In this document: piece after piece, positions 36,146-47,379 of the stretch
Position numbering within the stretch: the stretch's first letter is position 1
How the letters are laid out: every line of letters begins with the position of its first letter
From: Megamerina dolium
Lineage: Eukaryota; Arthropoda; Insecta; Diptera; Megamerinidae
Direction: 5' to 3'
NCBI GenBank assembly: GCA_963854835.1
Contig: OY978525.1
Coordinates: 106,276,917-106,340,916 of the forward strand
Length of the DNA stretch: 64,000 bases
Position numbers and translations under genes: made by a program
The notes under the pieces: model-generated
Database searches by the model: none
Told to the model about the DNA's origin: nothing
The model's input: only the letters and a program-made list of their open reading frames with translations

Positions 36146-36640
36146 TCGATCAAGTACCATTAAAGAATGCCCAAAGGGTGCTGTTCCTTCTCTTTTACTT
36201 TGTCCTTTGATAGTTGATGACCTTCTAACCAAACTGTGTGCGCTTGATTTTGATACCATGGGTTACGTTTCTGACCTAATCATTACTGTAAATGGCAGGT
36301 GCGCCTCAAAACTTACTGAGAGACTGCAATTCGAGAAATTCAAAACGAGTGCAGTGTACAGGACTTTCAAATAAATCCTCACAAGATAATGGTCGTACCA
36401 TTTACTAAGAGGTATCGACTTGACCGACTTGAATCCCATTATACACCAAGAGGGATTAGTGAAATTTTCAGATGAGATAAAATATTTGAGAGTAACACTG
36501 GATAAAAGTCTGAAGTGGAACTCGCAATTAAACGAGACACTCATGCAAGCCTATTGTGTGGTGGCCGAAAGTTCTTCAGAGCATGGCGTCGCCAGTGTTT
36601 CGGTTACTTGCTCTACTCCAGAAATGTAGAAGATTATTCC
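36146..36640 (+). pseudogene. Non-LTR reverse transcriptase fragment (R1/LOA group)
   Basis: Reads PKGAVPSLLLCPLIVDDLLT, TMGYVSDLIITVNG, SKLTERLQFEKFK, then after a stop LDRLNPIIHQEGL-like, VKFSDEIKYLRVTLDKSLKW, NSQLNETL and VWWPKVLQS. The order P.GAV.SPLL...VDDLL, GYADDL and YLGVTLDK.L.W is that of the RT palm and thumb in R1/LOA-type elements. The active-site YADD has become YVSD, so it is dead. Confidence 0.75.
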
Positions 36641-36659
36641 CACCATATTATTTCATATC

Positions 36660-37255
36660 TCATTTCGAACTCTTTACTGTGCATATAATACATACATATA
36701 TTCATGCATATTATCTCTATATGCATTTATTATTGAAACAAGTTTACTTTAATTTTATATGTTAAAAACGGCATACTCATACATGCTAAGTATTGATCGT
36801 ATTAAACAGGAGGTGTATTCCACAGGCATAATTACTCATACAGGTATGTAAACTTGTTTCTATTTTCGCTCGTAACAATGAAACTTCATATAAGCATTTA
36901 TGATAGAGTAAAGTTGAGTGCTATGGAGTACATTTTCGAGCTATTTTTGCTATATCTCAGACAATTGCATTTGCATTTGCAATTTTCTTAAGAAGACCTT
37001 CCATGTACAGTATACATTTTTTCTTCCAAAACATTTTCATGTTAAATCATATCAAATCAAACTTAAACCACATACTGATACAAAATATGAAAATGTGTCC
37101 ACATCAAAGGTGCCTTTACCCTATGTACCTTATATATGTATGTATGTATGTGTTGATAAGTGATGTGATGGCATAAAATTGAGGCAGATCATGACAAGCA
37201 TCTACAAAACAAATGGACATATATCCATATATGTGGATACATTCATACTCTTAAA
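36660..37255. other. AT-rich non-coding stretch
   Basis: Nothing recognised apart from TATG/TATA microsatellites. Confidence 0.5.
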
Positions 37256-37257
37256 TA

Positions 37258-38058
37258 ACAGGTGTTTTTTTGAGAGATTGAGAACTTTGAACCAAAATAA
37301 AATAAAGAAATATGATATTATTGCAATGAAAATTTATTTTTATTTTTATTTTTTAGAAATGATTTCGGGCATATATCCACCACGGCTACGAGTTATAAGC
37401 TCCATTCGATCGGTCCAATGTTTGACCACTTTTTTCAATAAATCTGGACGTATTTCATCCATGGTTGCTTGAATATTGGTTTCCAACGCTTCAAAAGGAG
37501 CTGGTTTTACGGTATAAATCAATGACTTAACATAACCACAAAAATGCTTCTGTGAGAGCTCTAAATTAAAGTGATGTCACAAGGGTTCTGCCGTTCGGAA
37601 CCGTCTAATATAAGTAGGTCCCTTCTAATGCTGTCCAAATTTAAGACGCACAACAGTATTGCAAGAGAAGCTCTGTGGTATCACAATGGCCTTTCTGGCC
37701 TAAGTGTGTTCTCTCAGAGAGAGGGCAGCCACAATAACCTAACCTAACATAATTCCATAAAAAGTAATCAAGAGGTGTTAAATCGTATGAACGAGGAGGT
37801 CAATTAACAGGACCGCCTCTGGAAAGAAAATTGTTGCCAAATTGATTATGCAATAACTTGATTGTTGCACACGCTGTATGGTATGTAGACCCATCTTGTT
37901 AAAAACAAATGTCGTCGATGTTTGTTCAATTTATTTTTTTTTTTTAATCAAATTCCACAATTTTACTGAACGGAAATGTCAACACAATTTGACAATTCTC
38001 ATCTGTTAAACCATAAATATTCTTATCGAAAGAGCTCATGTAGGAAAAAAACACCCGA
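37258..38058 (-). mobile_element. mariner/Tc1-like element, minus strand, split by a SINE
   Basis: TA flanks (37256-37257, 38059-38060). TIRs read ACAGGTGTTTTTTT on the left and the inverse of AAAAAAACACCCGA on the right. The minus strand encodes a transposase C-terminus: GGPVN.PPRSYDLTPLDYFL, NYV (SINE here) KSLIYTVKPAPFEALETNIQ, TMDEIRPDLLKKVVKHWTDR, MELITRSRGGYMPEII. The PPRSYDLTPLDYFLW block carries the third catalytic Asp. The N-terminal half is missing. Confidence 0.8.
37534..37741 (+). repeat. tRNA-derived SINE, 5'-truncated copy (CTAACC tail)
   Basis: Starts in the AAAATGCTTCTGTGAGAGCTC block and ends GAGGGCAGCCACAATAACCTAACC. A short duplication TAACATAA flanks it (about 37526 and 37744). 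It sits in the mariner-like transposase between the codons for NYV and KSL. Confidence 0.8.
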
Positions 38059-38059
38059 T

Positions 38060-40980
38060 ATAAGGTAAGTTTCTGTATGAAGAATGTTTTGAAGAGTATC
38101 ATACTTTTCAATTGAAAATTTACACTTTTTTGGGAATTTCCTGGATGGGCAGAAAAATTAATGGAGGTTGCACATACATTTTCTGGCCACTTATCAGGAT
38201 ATTTGTCAATTTTCACGTGCTATTAAGTTCATTTTGCAGAGAAACCTTCTTACAAAGAAACAAAAATAGTGGGTAAGGCTCAGAAGAAATGTTGAGTAAT
38301 AAAAATTAATAGGATTGGTCATATATTTATTCTTTCTATGGGCATTCTGAAGCACAACTTTAATATCGAAAATATTTTTCTTTCGAACGGTACGCATCTG
38401 TGGGTAAGCAATTTGTCCTTCCCTTCCCTTACCTTTTAACAGTACTAGAAGAGAAGCTCTCCCAAGAGGACCTTCGGGGCCTGTAAGTGCTACATATATA
38501 TTTTTTATGTGCACTCTGGAAGCGATTTGTATGGGAACCACCCTAAGGGGTAGAGGGAGGGAGGGGAGGGTAGAGGGATTAAGTACATAAGTTATGTAAC
38601 TTGCAATATCTTAAATTTATTATCAACATTATTGCAACAATGTTTGTCAACATTATTTCATGTAACCGATAACACAAGCGATACGAAACAATGCGTTGAC
38701 CCTCGTCATATATTATATTATGATTAATTGGACAATTTTGCATGTCTATTATTTCAATTCGAAATGACTGCCCTTTAAAAAACACCTTTTACATGTAAAG
38801 TGATTCTGGTCATGTAAGTTGTATACAAGTATTACATTTACTTGTATCCAATGCGATGATATACACAACAATATAGAAATATGTATAGAACTGACTTGAT
38901 TTAATGCTGGTATTTTTATAATTATTGACAATCACACATACGCACACACTCACACACACACACACACACACATACGTGTATATGTTATAAACATTGTTTT
39001 AGCATAACTATGTATTAAGTTTTGCCACTGCAGGATACTTTAATTATTGGCTGCGTATACTCATTTATGCTTATGATGATGGCAATTTTATGCGCATGAA
39101 CAACTGCTTCCGATACACGCTAAAGAAAAAACACCTATTCAATGAGCTCAAACAAAATACAATAAACAACAACAAATGTTTAACATGTGCTGTACAAGTA
39201 TAATATTTCTATATACATCGATTGTCATTTCTGTTATTGTTGTTGTGTTTATTGTTACTAATCTTTCTGATACAATAAAACCAAATGCTATATACGCTTT
39301 ATTTCATATATTTGTATATAAAATATGCTTCTACATACTACACACACATACATATATATAAATAAATATATGAATGAAATGTTTAATAGTAGCACTTAAT
39401 ATTTTTACATTATAAAAAAAAAAAATATTTAAATAAAATAAATAAATAAAAATGTAAAAATATACAAAAAAAAAAAAAATATTATAATCATCTCATTGAA
39501 AATGCAAGTGAAAATCTATATAGTTTCTTTTCTTCGTGTCTTCTTTTTCTTTTTCTAGTTTGTAAATAGCATAACATTCACATAAAGAAAGACTTTCAAA
39601 TACTTATTGAATAAGTTCACGTCACGGTAATGGAATATACACACATGTTGTCATCATGTAACATCGTATTCATAAGAAAAATGTGATTAAAAAAAACTTT
39701 CTCATACCAGTTCGATTGATTGTATGCGTGTGCATATTTTACAATATTTATATATTGTACCTAATAAAATAGCCCAAGCATTTCGTATAGATATTGTACA
39801 ACAAGGTACAACAAAAATGTAACTTTGTTAAACGTCACAGCAGAAGAACATTTCATTTAAAGTCTGAGTTTTATTTTAAAATAATGAACGGTATTCATGA
39901 ACTTCGGTTGTAATGGCTACATAAATAAGTAAGTAATTCGTGAACTTCTAGAAACACCAAAAATATGCAAATTCGCAGCCAAGCCCTTTATCCACCATTT
40001 CATTACCATCTCTGTTTCGATGTGGTGAAACTCAAGTCAAGGCAATTTTAAATATGTTGACCAATCATTTGTTAGACTTTTCTTTTTGAAATGTATTCCA
40101 GTGGGCAAATAAAAATTCCAAATAAGTAATGTACTTGAATTAAAACAAATCATTTCACATTACTTTAATTAATTTGTTATTTTATTTTTGTTTTAAATAT
40201 AAATTACTATACCATGTTGTATGTGTAAATATATTCACATAGAACAATTGTGAAAATCGATTATTGATCCATATTAATTAACTTAAAATCAATTTTATCT
40301 AGCCAATTAACTAACTATATTACTTATAGAGCAATTTAATCGAAACAAACAAACTAGGTCAAATCTTGTACTTATTGAGCCTAATAATGAAAAGCACAAT
40401 TAATATGTTCAATAACATATTTAATAATTATAGGCCAATTAAGGTTGTTCAATTTGAATTTGATTCTTTCAAAAATGCCATATACATATTTATTTTTGTA
40501 AATATTATCTCAAAATATTATTCTATTAAAATGTGCAAACAACTTAATGAATTGTCCTTCATTCTTGCGGTAGTGGTTAACATATTTCGATTAAAAACCA
40601 AATGCGAATGTAAATTTAATTGAAGGTCTTTCTTTTCTATTCCCCAAAATTTTCATTTTTTTGAGATTAAATTTAATTTCATTGGAAATAAAAAAAAACA
40701 TCGCAGGGAGTTTCTAACCTATTATATATAGATAGTGACTGCGTGCTTAATTTTGCAGTCGTTTTGATACATGGCTCAACTGAATTTTATTCAGGTCATT
40801 CGAAATTTTCCTCTGCAACACTTATATCATAAGAGCTCTACTGTCGGGAAACCTCAATGTACATATTAGACAATTTGGAAAGCTTCCAATCAGTCGACGA
40901 CACCGACTAAATTTATTTTTTAATTACTATTATTAAATTTTTATGTTGTTTGTTCTAAGAAATAAAATTTTTTCTAATAA
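38060..40980. other. AT-rich non-coding stretch with one SINE scrap
   Basis: SINE fragment at 38336-38505; CA repeat at 38943-38972; poly-A blocks at 39413-39424 and 39467-39479. No gene recognised. Confidence 0.5.
38336..38505 (+). repeat. tRNA-derived SINE fragment
   Basis: Shares AATATCGAAAATATTTTTCT, TTCGAACGGTACGCATCTG, AGTACTAGAAGAGAAGCTC, GGACCTTCGGGGCCT and AAGTGCTACATA blocks with the full copies. Part of the middle is deleted. Confidence 0.7.
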
Positions 40981-40997
40981 TTTTGCTAATACGGCTT

Positions 40998-41462
40998 TCC
41001 CACTGCACCATGAATTACTTTGTTCGCTCTCCCAACTCGTGAATATCGTGAATTACCCTATTCACACGGCATATTCTTAATTCGATTCGACAGTTCTCTC
41101 TCTCTCTCTCTTTATCTGTTAAATGTTTTTTCAAGAAAACGAATGCAAAATGCAAGTTGTTAAACATTTTTTAATTATAATAAATTGGTGATGTTTAGTT
41201 TGATTTAGTTCAATAATCTCCTCAAGATAACAATATTCACACTAATCATTTTTTGTGTCGTTAATTGTATTGTATTGTCACTTTGTTTATTGTTTCCTTT
41301 TATTTATTTTGACAGCTTTTTTATTTTTGATTTCGATATTTCGATAAATTTCCGATAACTAATGTTACTTCGCTCTCAAAATGCCGAACTAAATAATTCG
41401 GTGATTGGAGTGCGAATTACAAATGAGAGAGAGAGAGCGAACGTAATTAGTAGTGGAGAATA
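40998..41462. mobile_element. Candidate MITE with about 35-bp terminal inverted repeats
   Basis: Left end TTTCCCACTGCACCATGAAT, TACTTTGTTCGCTCTC (about 40998-41032) is the inverse of right end GAGAGCGAACGTAATTAGTA, GTGGAGAA (about 41432-41460), with a few gaps. It contains CT and GA runs next to the ends (41096-41112, 41425-41437). Non-coding, about 465 bp. Superfamily and target-site duplication unresolved. Confidence 0.6.
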
Positions 41463-41802
41463 AAGATATTGTAGTATCTTAGTTTGAGTGGTTTTTAGAA
41501 TAATAGAGGTGACACTCATTTTCACTAAATATTCAACTATTTATTAAAAATATTTAGAACCATCTATCAAACATGACTGTAATAGCATTTTTAAGAAAAA
41601 CTTAGGGACCAAAGTCTTATGAGTCATAACTGTAATACATAATGATACTACTAATCTACTAATGAAGTACTAAATTCCTAGATAAATATGAATGTATTAT
41701 ATAAGGAGAACACAATTAATTTAAGATGACATAGTAGACATTATGGATTAGGTCTAGCCCAACATAAACCGCGCTTCAAATTTTCCATATACGCCCAAAA
41801 TC

Positions 41803-42250
41803 TTTATTTATCGTTTAAAATTTGATAGCTTCGCGATTTTTTGACCGATTTAAGATTCTGAAACGATTTTATAAAGAGAAAATTTTATGTTTATACGCAT
41901 ATCTAGAATTTTCTTTAGTTAGTTTCGTGTTATAATTGAGAAAACTCTTTTACCTTTGTTACCTTTTTTTTTTAATTTTTCCAACTTTAAAGTTTATTTA
42001 TTGCTAATTTTCTTTACAAATTACTGTAAAGATGGTTAAAATTCAAAAGTGTATACAATCTCGTACAGGATGAGCGTTATATCTTGTAAAGACGATGAAA
42101 TTTGTTGAAGCCATTCCATTTTTTATAATTCCATCTTTATAAAACCGTCTCAAAATATTAAATCGGTTTAAAAAAACGTGAAACTATCACTTTTTTAACG
42201 CAGCAAGCACCGAAAAAACAGTTTTTATCGATAAATAAATATCGATAAAA
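41803..42250. mobile_element. Candidate MITE with long imperfect inverted repeats
   Basis: Left arm 41803-41880 includes TTTGATAGCTTCGCGATTTT, TTGACCGATTTAAGATTCTG, AAACGATTTTATAAAGA. The inverse occurs at about 42131-42205 (TCTTTATAAAACCGTCTCAA, AATATTAAATCGGTTTAAAA, AAACGTGAAACTATCAC). Arms are about 70-80 bp with roughly one mismatch in seven, extending into TTATCGATAAA-type ends. Non-coding. No target duplication settled. Confidence 0.65.
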
Positions 42251-42337
42251 ATTGGAAAAAAATTGAGAAATTGAAACGTGTTTTTATGTTCTAGTCATCC
42301 TAAAGTACAGGACATTTATTTTTATTTTGTATTAGCC

Positions 42338-42561
42338 TTTTGAAGTAGTAAGGGACTTTGTCTATCTTGGAACCAGTATCAACAACTGTAATGACGTCAG
42401 CCTGGAGATCATGCGTAGGATAACTCTTCCTAACAGGTGTTACTTTGGGCTGAGTAAGCAATTGAGAAGTCGAGCCCTCTCTCGAAAAACGAAAACTACA
42501 CTCTACAAGTCTCTCATCGTGCCTGTCCTAACATATGGCGCTGAAGCCTGGACACATACGA
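42338..42561 (+). pseudogene. RTE-like reverse transcriptase fragment
   Basis: Reads FEVVRDFVYLGTSINNCNDV, SLEIMRRITLPNRCYFGLSK, QLRSRALSRKTKTTLYKSLI, VPVLTYGAEAWT without stops. This is the RT thumb region of RTE-like non-LTR elements (YLG...I......I..RI..A.r.yy.L.....s...s...K..LYk.li.PVl.YG.E.W). Only this piece is present. Confidence 0.75.
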
Positions 42562-42881
42562 TATATACGTACATAGCTGTCATATAACACAATTTTTATT
42601 TATCAGTCCATTCCAATATGTGTTTGGATATCTAAATACAACGAATCTACTTCCAATTGTGGGTGAAGGATATAAAAATGACCTAAGTTTGTATGATTTT
42701 TTTTTTCAGTATTACGGAAACGGAAATTATCCAAATCGTTTATCTAAGCAAATACATATGTATGAGTACAATAAAAGTAAAAAGCCAATATATACAATAT
42801 ATTTATGTAAAATAAAATCTATACCTAAAATCTCATTCACCATTCTAAAAGCCTAGCATATTTTATTTAGATACAATCGCA

Positions 42882-42883
<2 letters not shown>

Positions 42884-42977
<94 letters not shown>
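42884..42977. repeat. (TA)n microsatellite
   Basis: About 47 uninterrupted TA units. The Tc1 element at 42978 abuts it directly, so its TA target site lies in or at the edge of this array, which may have expanded afterwards. Confidence 0.9.
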
Positions 42978-42980
<3 letters not shown>

Positions 42981-43199
42981 TATTGTGCAAAACTTAAGCA
43001 ACTGGCATAGTGCTCTCATTGATTTCAAATTTACTAAAAAATAAAAGCGCTTAGATTGAATGTTTTAATATTTATTTGTTCCTTCATTAAATACATAAAA
43101 AACAACAACAACAAAAGTTCGGTATTCTTACGAAATTAACTGTAAACAACAAAAAACAAATTATACTCATATTTCATCTGTGCAAAACTTAAGCAACTT

Positions 43200-44632
43200 T
43201 TAATATTTTGTGTAGTATCCCTTATTTTTAATTACTGCAGCACACCTTTTAGGCATAGAAGCTATTAATTTCGTTAAATATGATTTATTTATATTTTCCC
43301 ATTCAGTTTTGAGGCCTAAAAATAGTTCGTCTTTATTTTTAAAGCGCTTTGAGCCCAAGCCTCGTTTTAAAATTGAAAACAAATTTTCAATAGGATTCAA
43401 GTCGGGCGATTGTGCCGGCCAATCAAGCACTTGAATCTTATTTGACTGTAGCCAATCCTTCACAAACTTCGATGTGTGTTTCGGATCATTGTCGTGCTGA
43501 AACACCCATCGAAGTGGCATATTCCATTCCGCAAAAGGCAACATTGCAGTTTCTAAGATGTCCTTATACATAAATCTGTCCATTTTGTGGTCAATCCTAT
43601 GCAACGGACCAAGTCCACTCCCCGAAAAACACGCCCCTTTACAGTCTTTTTACAGTATCGCGGATTGAGGCCTTCACCTTTCGCATGTCGAACTCTTATT
43701 ATTCCGTCTGAATTAAATAAATTTATTTTAACTTCATCACTGAACAGTACGCCAAACCACTTTTTTATGGACCAGCCCACGTACTTCTTAGCAAATTCAA
43801 GTCTGGAAAAAAAATATAAAAAAATAAAAAATAAATATGTGGCACTTAAAGCCCCAAAGGACTCATTGGCCGAGCTTCTCTTCCATTACTGTTGTGCGTC
43901 TTAAATTTGGACAGTATTAGAAGGGACCTACTTATTTTAGCCGGTTCCGAACGGCAGAACACTTGTGACATCACTTTTTCTGAGCTTTGTCACAGAGTTC
44001 TTTAAGAAGCTTTTTCATGGCAAGTTGTTACTGTCGGAAGAATTGCCAATTGCTTGCCGACAGGTGGGTACCATTCGAAAGAAAAATCTTTTCGATATTA
44101 AATTTGTTATGCATCAGCCGGGGATTGAACCCACGACCTACAGATCAGAAGGCGAACACACTAACCACTGAGCTACGGCACCCCACGGAAAAAAAATATA
44201 TGTTGTTGTTTTTGTTTTGAAGGCATTAAACCAAACATACCTTTTTTTTACATGTTTTGGTGTAAGCATTGGTTTCTTTACCGCTTTGTAGCTTTTTAAA
44301 CCAACTTTAATCAAATGCCTTCTTACTGTGTTTGAATCGACATTTAAATTAAGAGTATTTACTATATCTTTTGAAGACATGAACGGATTTTTTTTAATCA
44401 ATTTTTTAATTTGAATAGCTTCCCTATAAGAAATTTTTTGGGGTCTTCCTCCTGAATTTCGATCTGTAACGCTACCAGTTTTTTCAAATAATCGTATCCA
44501 TCTTGATATCATAGATTTGTTGATATTTAATGATTTTGCAATGTCATTCTGTGGTTTTCCTTCCTTAAATAACGATATAACCTTCATCTTAAATTGATGA
44601 CTATAACGGACACGTTGCATTTTGGATTTCAA
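43200..44632 (-). pseudogene. Tc1 transposase, DD34E, probable spliced intron, one frameshift
   Basis: Exon 1 runs from ATG at 44632 to about 44245: MKSKMQRVRYSHQFKMKVIS, then a paired-type helix-turn-helix (KEGKPQNDIAKSLNINKSMI) and a second one (VRRHLIKVGLKSYKAVKKP). The frame leaves at AAAAAAAG|GTATGT and resumes after TTTTTTTTCCAG|ACTTG near 43804, joining ...KHVKKR to LEFAKKYVGWSIKKW with the codon AG|A split across the junction. Then come FSDEVKINLF (first Asp), QHDNDPKHTSKF (second Asp) and SPDLNPIENLF (Glu), exactly 34 residues from Asp to Glu. The frame shifts near 43635-43650, where the usual GGGSVMVWG strand is missing. It ends at 43200. Confidence 0.85.
43819..44186 (-). repeat. 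tRNA-derived SINE, full-length copy in a transposase intron
   Basis: Perfect 14-bp target duplication GGAAAAAAAATATA (43805-43818 and 44187-44200). On the minus strand the head reads GGTGCCGTAGCTCAGTGGTT and the body matches the copy at 16868-17236 nearly throughout. Inserted in the Tc1 intron just upstream of its 3' splice site, it has duplicated the pyrimidine tract. Confidence 0.9.
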
Positions 44633-44992
44633 TATTTTTGAAAGAACTGTGCGCTAAGAAAGACTTGTTTGTACTGAGTTAGATCAATGGTAATGCACAA
44701 AGCAGAAAAAACTCCGAAAAAGATCCGTTATTTTCTGAACAAAGAAATATCGAACACCTTTGCACTCCGAGTTGCTTAAGTTTTGCACAGATGAAATATG
44801 AGTATAATTTGTTTTTTGTTGTTTACAGTTAATTTCGTAAGAATACCGAACTTTTGTTGTTGTTGTTTTTTATGTATTTAATGAAGGAACAATTAAATAT
44901 TAAAACATTCAATCTAAGCGCTTTTATTTTTTAGTAAATTTGAAATCAATGAGAGCACTATGCCAGTTGCTTAAGTTTTGCACAATACTGTA

Positions 44993-46856
44993 TGTACATT
45001 TGTATTTAGAATAATATAAAATGGAATTTTCTCGAAATGACAGTTGTCCTATGTCAACAGTATGAAAACACTTAAGCATACAACAATATTGAACTTACCT
45101 ATTAACAATAGCGTAGAACAACTACATTTGTTAGTTACTATATTTCCACAATGCCAAAGGACACATGACGTATGCTTTTCAATGTCACACATATACATAC
45201 ATACATACATACAATGTATACAATGTATGTAGTTTTAATTGAAAACAGGTACTATTTTTCACATACAATTTGTGAGTTTAATCATATTAATCGTTGTTAT
45301 ATTAAATTAATTGTAACACAGCTGGTACATAGATATATGTACATAAATTCATACATACATACATAGACAATATGTGTAGCGATGACGATATAAAAAAATT
45401 GATGGCATGGAATTGTGATAACAGTCAACAAATTAATCACACCAACTATATGGTAGTAGTAAGCTCATTTAAGGGGAAATTTGAGTGTTGTTGTTTTGTG
45501 GTTTTTATTGTATCTCATTATTCAATATATATATGTATATATACATATTTATTGTGGTGAAAATATTCAAAAACAAAGATATATACATAAATATATATAT
45601 ATATATATGGTATATGTATTGAAAGCACTTTATTTACAAATACGTATACATATATATTTTTTGCACTCTCGCTCTCTTTTGAGAAATGCAGATTATTTAA
45701 AAACAATTTGTAAATCTAATATTTTTTATTATTATTATGTATTATTATTAATTCCATCATCAACAAAACAATTAACAACTTTCTGAGCAGAAAGCAGGTT
45801 TTAATTGTTATGTATGCCGTTTTGTCGTTTTTTTTCTCTTCTTTTGTTTTATAGAATTTACGTATTATTTATATTGAACGATACACGAACAACACATACT
45901 CACTTATACACTTACAAATTGTAAATATTACTCACATTTGCAAATAATTATATAGGTATACAAATTTATTAAATTTTTTTTGCAATTTTTTTACGATATA
46001 TTTTTTTGTTTTCGAAATGATGTTATCCAATTGTTCATTGAAATCCTATGCACTTATTGCAGGGGGGGTGTGGGAAAACAGAAACAGAAGCACATCAACA
46101 AAAACACACATTCCACCGCACTGCACTGCACTGTATAAGCACGAGAAGATGTAGAAAATATAGTAGCGATAAGATACGTTTCATTTCTTGTGCTCGTTAT
46201 TGTTGTTTTCCTTTTTTTCATTTGCTTGTCACTTTTATACTAAAATCACTAAACTCACCACGGATCCGACCACATCGATGACAGCGATATATTGGCGCAC
46301 GTTTTTTTCTTTTTTTTTTTACATTTCTATAAGAGTTTATTCTAAAGCACTGTTGCCACTTTTGTCTACTCTCTTAACATTGAAATTGTTTTTGGAAAGT
46401 TGTGCAAATTTTTACACAAACAAATCTGTTTTTTTTAATATCCAACGTTTTTGACAGATTACAGATGTTTCAGAAAATTCATATTTTTAATTAATACGCA
46501 ACGCAAGCACACATATCTATAATACAGACAAGAATTACTCTGTAGCAACAATCGAAACGACAGCGAACGCAATGAAATAGACAAGCGACAGCACACGACG
46601 AACGCGAGCGACGTTTATCGACGACTACAACGAAAGACGAAGTTTTCTTCAATTGTGTGTTGCTGGCGCTGGTGCTGCTGCTGCTTCTATACATACATGC
46701 CGATACACAAACAACTCAAACAGCAAAAAATGAGCAGAGCGCAAAAGAATATAAAAGTAATAACAACAACACAAAAACGACTACTGCTTTTTGATAGTAT
46801 ATGAATATAAAGAATAAAGCACAATAACAACATTTAAACTTTTCCGGGACTGATGT

Positions 46857-46892
<36 letters not shown>

Positions 46893-47370
46893 TTGTTGTT
46901 GATGATGACGACAACAAGCTGCTGCTGCTGCTACTTACTTGGTGTTATTGCTACAACGAATATGTAATAATCAAGAATTGCAAAAAATTAAAATAATTGA
47001 ATGAAGGGGAAAATAATTTACTTCAAATAGAGAATAAGCCGGAGAGCCATTTTAATTTGTCATGTAGAATGTAGTACACTCTGTTGTGGAGGGGAGGAGA
47101 GTATGGTACAAGTTGGAGAAATAAAACGTAGTAAGGCTCTCGATGAGCAAGTAATTTATCATTTTCGGAAAGCTATGTTTAGTTGAAAGAATTGGACAAT
47201 TCGCAGAAAATGTTTAAAATCCCGAATTTGTATGGAGCAGTTCTATGCTGTATTTTAAATATTGAAGGAGTGGCACTACCATTTACACTATATCACACAT
47301 TTTTCATTTAAAGCGGAACGAGATATCTGCTTTATATATTTTTATAGTTACATTATACTTGGAAAATATG
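44993..47370. other. Non-coding stretch with microsatellites and a GC-richer patch
   Basis: TACA repeats (45190-45215, 45345-45363), TA repeats (45525-45600), (GAT)n at 46858-46892 and (GCT)n at 46917-46932. A less AT-rich patch at about 46490-46700 stands out. No coding gene recognised. Confidence 0.5.
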
Positions 47371-47379
47371 AATTTGAAA

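Larger units (their letters stand above)
42978..44990 (-). mobile_element. Tc1-type transposon with IR/DR ends and an intron-containing transposase
   Basis: TA at 42976-42977 and 44991-44992. The two ends are near-identical inverted repeats of about 220 bp (42978-43199 against 44769-44990). Each contains two copies of GTGCAAAACTTAAGCAACT, one at the tip and one at the inner edge: the IR/DR layout seen in Sleeping Beauty, Minos and Paris/Bari3-type elements. The gap between the arms holds a minus-strand DD34E transposase and one SINE. Removing the SINE and one target duplication leaves about 1.63 kb, a normal Tc1 size. The good arm identity suggests recent insertion. Confidence 0.9.

Noticed and set aside
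45481..45786. 101-codon ORF rich in Tyr/Ile
   Set aside because: Translation of TATA and TACA microsatellites.
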